The position numbers and the translations under genes were made by a program. The notes below the pieces were generated by a model, which saw nothing but the letters and a program-made list of their open reading frames with translations, was not told the DNA's origin and did not search any database. Below, piece by piece: positions 57,776 through 64,000 of a stretch of 64,000 nucleotides of DNA (position 1 is its first letter; every line of letters starts with the position of its first letter). The stretch comes from Avena insularis. Its lineage: Eukaryota; Streptophyta; Magnoliopsida; Poales; Poaceae. Location: positions 66,884,253-66,948,252 of the forward strand of contig CM042688.1 in assembly GCA_023614405.1 (NCBI GenBank), in the 5' to 3' direction.

Positions 57776-60700
57776 ATGGGGACCTTGGGTGGCCACTTCG
57801 AGGACTTCCATGCCGGTGAGCCCGTCGATCTGAGCCTTTTCCTTCTCTGCTCGCCATAGGGGGATGCCTCAGCTCAAGCTGCTGAACTGAAAGTTTGGGT
57901 CTTTAAAAGTCCCACGCGCTCTTTGGGCGGGTGCTTGTTGAAATTGCGATCCTTGGGCGATTCAGTTCTTGTTTTAAGCTCCACGTTTGGTCCAGTGTTC
58001 GAGTCCTTGGTTCTTGATGCATATTTTGGCTGTGCAAAAGCGGTGCACCCGTTTTTCGTTACCGCCTGGCTTGGCTTAATTTTAGTCCGATGCGGCCGTT
58101 TTGACTGTGAATTGACTTTTAGGACTTTTTTGTAAGCGTTTCTCACCCTTGTCTCGTTTGATGGTGGTACAAACATTTCCAGACGACCGGCGTGCTGAGG
58201 TGATAGATTGGCTCGGTGGGTTGCTACCGAACTTCGATTTACCGCTGGATTCAACAGATGAGGAGCTGAGGGAGTACCTCATTGATGGCACGGCACTGTG
58301 CTACACTGCCGACAGGCTCATGCCCGGTGTCCTGGAGGTGGGCTAGCTGATCTCAGAAATGGTGGATACTTGCGGCCTGTTGCTCTTGCTGTGCTGATAT
58401 TGCTTTCGTTTGTAGGGGGTGTGGGGTGGCTATGCATCAGATCAGCGGTCAAATGTGAAGAAGTTCCTCTCCGTTGTCGCTGAGATGGGGCTGCCCGGAT
58501 TCAGCGTCAAGGATCTTGAGGAGGTGAGGTTGCTCCTGCCATATGAAGTTTTTTATGATCGAAATGCTAATATGCTTTCCACTAATATGGTCAGCATAAT
58601 TTTTTTTTACTACTCCCTCCGTCCCAAAATAAGTGACCTGAGTTTGTCTAGATTCGCATGTATCTATACACTAAAACATGTCTAGATACATTCAAATCTA
58701 GACAAAGCCAAGTCACTTATTTTGGGACGGAGGGAGTACTTACCTTGTTGGCATTAAGGACTCTAATCTTGTAGGCACAGAGTAGCAATAGCGTGGTTAT
58801 GATTTATATAGATGATTTAATTGCACTTATATGGTATGGAATGCCCCTTTAACTTTGCCCCTTCTCATCACTTGTAAGGCTCAAAAGTGTTTGTTGATGT
58901 GATGAAACCAGAGTCGTCTTAGTTAGATCGCAATATCCTGCTGTAGAATTCTGAAGTTTGCAGAAAGTATTGACTAAATATTCCTCATTCCTCAGACGCG
59001 TACTCCTAACACATATGGCAGATACAAGAAAGTATCAGACCTCAAATGAATTTGCAGTTCTATATTTCTGTGCCATATCCTCTCAGTTTTTTTTGTTAAC
59101 TCCAGTCGGTTCTATGATTGCAGGGATCAATGTCGTCTATAGTAGAGTGTCTCTTGGCTCTAAGGGATAATGTGACAACAGGATTAGGTGAAAATATTTC
59201 CAATTATGCAGCTAAGACTCCAACAAGGCCTGTGGTTCCAGTTTCTACACCGGGAAATAGGACTCCTGGAGAGGACAGAAGAAGGGGCCTTTGGGACCCC
59301 AAGTCCCCGCAAAGAAGTCCTCTTCTTTCAGGTATGTGCTTGCTGTTGCTTCTCTTGGATGAATTATCATGGATCATTTGGACCATCAAATATTGTAACA
59401 ACTTGTTATTTGGAAGTTGAAACAAATAATACTCAGTATTTGGCTGTTACCACTGATGATTGGCTAGATGTAGCACAGCCCATTAATTTTAGAGTTCTAC
59501 AAAGTGCCACAGTGATTAAAATTTAGATAACCAGACATTGTTACTTCAGCACGTGGCTTTTGTATCTTGGTTACATTGTTTACTTGTGTTACTGTATAAT
59601 GCAAGTAACATCCATAACTTTCAGGTTCTGGGTGCTTGTCCCCTTCAGTTTTGACTTGGGGGGCTTGTTATATTAATCAACAGTTATGCTTTCCATCCTT
59701 TGCAGGACAGAAGGTCAATGAGGGTTTCCAATTTAAGCGTGGACAGTATGCAGATCTTCCTGCTGCTAAGATTTCAGAGATGATCCAGTCAAATAGTCTA
59801 GATGTAACATCTTTAGCGTCACATCCCATACCACTTGATAGTTATTTGTCTTGCCCTTTTCCTAATAATTAAGCCATTTTTTTCAGAATGCCCCTACACA
59901 GTCACTTCTTAGAGTTGTTAACGGTATTCTGGATGAAAGTATTGAGAGGAAAAGAGGAGAAATACCACATGTATGTCTACTTTTGATGACTTTGAATACA
60001 CGATTTTTATGGAACACTAGTGTTTATTTCCTTTATGCTTTATTGATAATTAATGTTTCCTACTTTTCTCAGCGAGTTGTTTATTTACTAAGGAACGTTA
60101 TTCAAGAGATTGAGCACCGCATTTCTATTCAAGCAGATCACATTAGAAATGTAAGGATAGGATACCATTTGTTTTCAGCTTTTCCTTTTTTCATGTGAAT
60201 TGAATTCCTTAACCAGATAGCTTATTTTTCAGCAAAATAGCATTATCAAAACGCGTGAGGATAAATACCGTTCAAAAATTAAAGCACTAGAGACATTGGT
60301 GAATGGAACAAATGAAGAAAACGAGGTAAAGACCTAAATTATTGATGGTTAGAAATGTTCAGAATCCTCTATAGTACTGACAACATGTGGTTCCCATTTC
60401 AGATGGCAATAAACCGGCTTGAGCTAGTTAAGGTATTCAACGCATCCTCGTATATTTTATGAAATTCTTATGCATTTTTGTGCGCATCTTACTTCTTTAA
60501 GTCATTATTTATAAATATCTCATTTAAACTAATACTGGAAGCTCTACTTTGGACTACATAAAATTAAGATTACACATTAATTTATCCACTACATACAGTG
60601 ATAATTAATTATAATAAAAATATTATTTATGTGTTTTCTTATAGGTAGAGAAGTCAAAAATTGATGAGAGGAGAAAACTAGGAGAGCAAGACATGGTCCG

Positions 60701-63700
60701 GCTGATGCGAGAAAAGGAGAATGCAGAGAATACAGTCACTAACCTTCAGCAAGAAATTGAAGTCATGAGTAGGATGTTCGAAGAATACCGAGAGCAGATG
60801 GAAGCAAAAACAAGCCAGATGGAGGAACACTTGACTCTAAGAGCTAAAGAGGCTGAGTTTCTTCTTCTGCAATCGCAGAAGAGAGTCGAAGAAGTTGAAG
60901 CTGCTTCCGAACTAAAATCGCAACTCTGGAGCAAGAAGACAAATACATTTCAAAGTTATCTGGATAATCAAAAACTGTCTATTAAGGTTAGTGTAGTATA
61001 TTTTTGTGTTACTGAGTTTCTTTGTACCTTCGTTTGTATATTTTCTGACTATTCAACTCTTGTAGGACATAAGGATATCATCTCAGTCCATTAAGCAGGA
61101 AATGTTTGCCCTCCAAATGAAATGGAGGGATGAAATATCTAACATCGGTATGTGGAATAGTCCTTGTGATGTCTGTATTTGCGCTGTCCATATATGCATA
61201 CCTTATTCTGTTACTTTCATATTTTGGTTTGCTTGGCCTTAATGTTCATACTTTTGTAGGACTTGACCTAAAAGGTTTGGTAGATGCTGCTGAAAATTAC
61301 CATGGTGTTCTTGCTGAAAATCAGAAGTTATTTAATGAAGTGCAAGAATTAAAAGGTAATTCATATCTTCATGGTCTGTTCACTCTTCAAGGACATTTTA
61401 TGTCTGTAACAAATCTGTTATTCTAATGCTTCTTATCAGGTAATATAAGAGTATATTGTCGTGTCAGACCATTTCTTCCTGGTCAAGACGGGAAATCAAC
61501 CGCAGTTGATTATATCGGTGAAAATGGTGAGATTCTCATTTCAAATCCCTCCAAGCAAGGAAAGGATGGATACCGGATGTTCAAGTTCAACAAGGTCTTT
61601 AATACTCATGTTTCTCAAGGTATCTATTCATTAAAACAAGTCATTGATAAAATAAACTAACCTTTTGGTGTATGTTTGAGCATTGATGACTAACATTTTA
61701 TGTAACAACTCTCAGCTGAAGTTTTCTCCGATATCCAGCCTTTGATTAGATCAGTTCTTGACGGATTCAATGTGTGCATTTTTGCATACGGTCAAACTGG
61801 TTCAGGAAAAACATACACAATGGTATTAACTACTCTTTTACTTATTCAAGATAATAAATTTGATTCAATACATTTTCTTCGGGATATCGCCAATGAGAAG
61901 AATATTATGTGCTTTCTATGTGTTAGTGACTTGGTGCTCATGATTTTTATAAGTCAAATTTAAGAGTTTCAATGAAATCTCAAAATGTCACCTCAAAATA
62001 TGCTCAATTTGCATTGTACAAAGAAGACAATATGTGCAACTTATTTTTGAACAGTACACTTGTCTTTTTTCCGCATTTGTCATATGTATATTTCAGCTGC
62101 ACATGTTTTAACATGAGGAAAATGTATGATTAGGTTGGGATCTTTTTTAGATGCACAAGTACAAAATTTGGAACCCTACAAGCAAACAAACAATATTCAT
62201 TACTAACTGGTACTTGCTGTCATTTCTGTTTCAGAGTGGCCCTGGCACATCAAAAAAAGATTGGGGTGTTAACTATCGAGCTTTAAATGATTTGTTTGAC
62301 ATCTCTTTAAAGAGGAGAAACACTTTCTCGTATGAGGTGGAAGTGCAGATGGTTGAGATTTACAACGAACAAGTCCGGGATCTTCTGTCAAATGATATTG
62401 CACAAAAAAGATATCCTTTTCCAAACATATATGTGGTTTATGTTAACACGTCTTTCTTTGTTTAATACTCCGTACTAGTATAGCATGTTATTCTTGACAT
62501 AAAGAAACACTCGGAATCTGGAGTACTTCTCAGCCTAATGGGCTTGTCGTACCCGATGCGAGTTTAATTCCTGTCAAATCAACATCGGATGTACTAGACT
62601 TAATGGAAATTGGGCAAGCAAATCGAGCAGTTGGATCAACAGCGTTAAATGAAAGGAGTAGTAGATCCCACAGGTATGTGAGTTGACTAGTGAAGCAAGC
62701 CCATTAAAATCTTGTGTGATATTGCTCTAAAAACTTTCTTTACTTGCAGCATTCTGACTGTGCATGTTAGAGGACTAGACGTAAAGAATGGATCTACATC
62801 TCGCGGATGTTTACATCTGATTGATCTAGCTGGGAGTGAGAGAGTTGAGCGATCTGAAGCAACCGGAGATAGATTAAAAGAAGCACAGCATATTAATAAG
62901 TCTCTTTCTGCTCTTGGAGATGTCATCTTTGCTTTGGCCCAGAAGAATGCCCATGTGCCCTACAGAAACAGCAAACTGACTCAAGTTCTTCAGAGCTCTT
63001 TAGGTAAGATACAGTTGTTGTACATGTGTATGTGGATAAATTTACATTCTCTAAATTTTACTCTTTTTCATTCAGGTGGACAAGCAAAGACACTAATGTT
63101 TGTTCAAGTAAATCCCGATGTGGAATCATGTTCAGAAACCATAAGTACTTTAAAATTCGCCGAAAGAGTTTCTGGAGTTGAGCTAGGTGCTGCAAGAAGC
63201 AACAAAGAGGGCAAAGATATAAAAGATCTGCTAGAACAGGTTTTTGCACTCCCATCTCTGATATATTCTAAATATCTTTTGTTTTCCTTGAACTGTAAAC
63301 ACCGATAAGCATGCTCTATATGGACTTCATATGGTCAGCTTTATGGGCACTTTTTTTCTTATATCACCTCAAGCTAACTATTAAACTGGAAACAAAAGGG
63401 GAGTGTAAATTGTGTAGCCTTGATAGAAGTAAACACTCATTTTAATCTGTTGTTCTTAATATTGTCTGCTGATGCTTCGTACCATACTCAAATCATATAA
63501 CCCACCTTTAGTTATGTATATTCTCTCTATCTTGATTTAAAAAATGTCAGTCCTTATTGTATCCAGGTTGCATCTTTGAAAGACACAATATCACGAAAGG
63601 ATATGGAAATTGAACAGCTTCAAGTCCTTAAAGACAAAACCAGATCTCCTAGTTCAGTAGCAGATAAAAGTGGCAGCAGCTTGCTCAAACAGTCTGCGTC

Positions 63701-64000
63701 CTCGTCGTCGCTCACCATGGCAAGCCAACAGAACCAACTATTGTCAGGTGAAAGATTGCTCAAGTCTAGTCTATCTAGAGTTCTGTTAAATGCTCGAAAT
63801 TATACAGTGTTCAATGGAAGCAATAACGTTAATGCTTCACCCACCAATGCATGCAGGGTCCATAGGATCAGGTGAAACCGAATATGAAGATAATGCATCT
63901 GATGATGGCTGCTCAGTAGGTGAAACTGAGTATTCTGTTGGCAGTGCTTCGGACGTAGCAGCAGACCGGATGTATGTACCCATTCTGCTCTATTTCCTAT
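57776..64000 (+). CDS. Kinesin-14 of the calponin-homology (KCH) type, 5' part; gene continues past the window
   Basis: A minus-end-directed microtubule motor that in the KCH group also binds actin. Exons with agreeing phases: 57776-57815, 58183-58337, 58416-58523, 59124-59331, 59706-59803, 59887-59970, 60073-60150, 60233-60325, 60403-60432, 60645-60986, 61066-61147, 61260-61355, 61440-61619, 61716-61822, 62235-62410, 62509-62673, 62750-63003, 63076-63239, 63567-63747, 63857-63971. About 918 residues are visible. CH domain at about 14-120 ([43 protein letters not shown]). Coiled coil at about 250-470. The motor, about 470-800, follows the kinesin-14 neck [15 protein letters not shown]-loop GQTGSGKT, switch I NERSSRSH, switch [10 protein letters not shown], then [13 protein letters not shown] and [16 protein letters not shown]. 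The start ATG is the first in frame. No stop or frameshift is seen. Confidence 0.92.
58611..58738. mobile_element. Stowaway MITE in kinesin intron 3
   Basis: 124 bases (58613-58736) flanked by TA on both sides. CTCCCTCCGTCCCAAAATAA at the left matches, inverted, TTATTTTGGGACGGAGGGAG at the right without mismatch. Near-perfect ends indicate a fairly recent insertion. It is within the intron 58524-59123 and does not touch the splice sites. Confidence 0.95.
62411..62508 (+). other. U12-type AT-AC intron of the kinesin gene
   Basis: This 98-base intron begins ATATCCTTT, the minor-spliceosome donor consensus, and ends AAAC. TTCTTGAC at 62491-62498 matches the U12 branch-site consensus, with the branch A 11 bases before the intron end. 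Splicing AG to ACTCGG gives the conserved kinesin-14 reading [15 protein letters not shown]. No GT donor nearby gives an open frame. Confidence 0.88.

Noticed and set aside
57341..57811. 156-codon minus-strand frame overlapping the kinesin start
   Set aside because: A GC-rich shadow of the leader and first exon; no recognisable domain.
62151..62465. Continuous plus-strand frame running past 62410 into a stop at 62463
   Set aside because: Reading past 62410 leaves the conserved kinesin motif. The AT-AC intron restores it.
1..64000. CRISPR arrays, tRNA or rRNA genes, bacterial-type operons
   Set aside because: None seen. Direct repeats here are retrotransposon tandem repeats, and the only tRNA-like matches are primer-binding sites.

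Overview
This window is repeat-rich plant nuclear DNA, almost certainly from a grass. The retrotransposon types (a Tat-lineage Gypsy element with an antisense gene, long-LTR chromodomain Gypsy elements, Athila/Sabrina-type LTRs) and the Stowaway MITEs suggest the Triticeae (wheat, barley, rye and relatives). That assignment rests on pattern recognition, not a database search. About 55 kb is nested LTR retrotransposons. The last 6.2 kb holds the only convincing host gene.

Layout. 1-3540: the 3' part and LTR of an Athila/Sabrina-like non-autonomous element. 3541-4973: internal tail of a chromodomain-type Gypsy element, here called X. X's 3' LTR starts at 4974 and is split by two later insertions, so it continues at 17299-19818 and 34183-37758. 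Element 1 (5012-17298) is a Tat/Retand-like Gypsy element with 0.5 kb LTRs, gag, protease, RT, two RNase H domains and integrase on the plus strand. Between pol and the 3' LTR it carries a six-exon gene on the opposite strand. Element 2 (19819-34182) is a chromodomain Gypsy element with 4.5 kb LTRs and an exact GCCAT target-site duplication. Element Y (37759-41318: end of pol plus a complete 3.2 kb 3' LTR) sits inside the 5' LTR of element Z (41319-55149). Z's 3' LTR is itself split by a tandem LTR-internal-LTR-internal array of the Sabrina-like element (45594-52827). The inferred insertion order is Z, then Y, then X, then elements 1 and 2.

55150-57775 is a low-copy flank with a short GC-rich broken reading frame of unknown origin and Stowaway MITEs. 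From 57776 to beyond the window end runs a kinesin-14 gene of the calponin-homology (KCH) type. Twenty exons could be placed with consistent phases: N-terminal CH domain, coiled coil, internal minus-end motor, Ser-rich tail. One of its introns is a minor-spliceosome AT-AC intron.

The most interesting signals are: (a) the intron-containing antisense gene inside element 1, whose introns can survive retrotransposition only because they are antisense to the genomic RNA; (b) a module of three consecutive palindromes found in the LTRs of four different chromodomain Gypsy families, with paired changes that preserve the stems; (c) a 68-bp tandem hairpin array that begins at a splice donor of the antisense gene; (d) the U12 AT-AC intron in the kinesin. 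All retroelement coding regions here are broken by stops or frameshifts. The kinesin is intact as far as it is visible.
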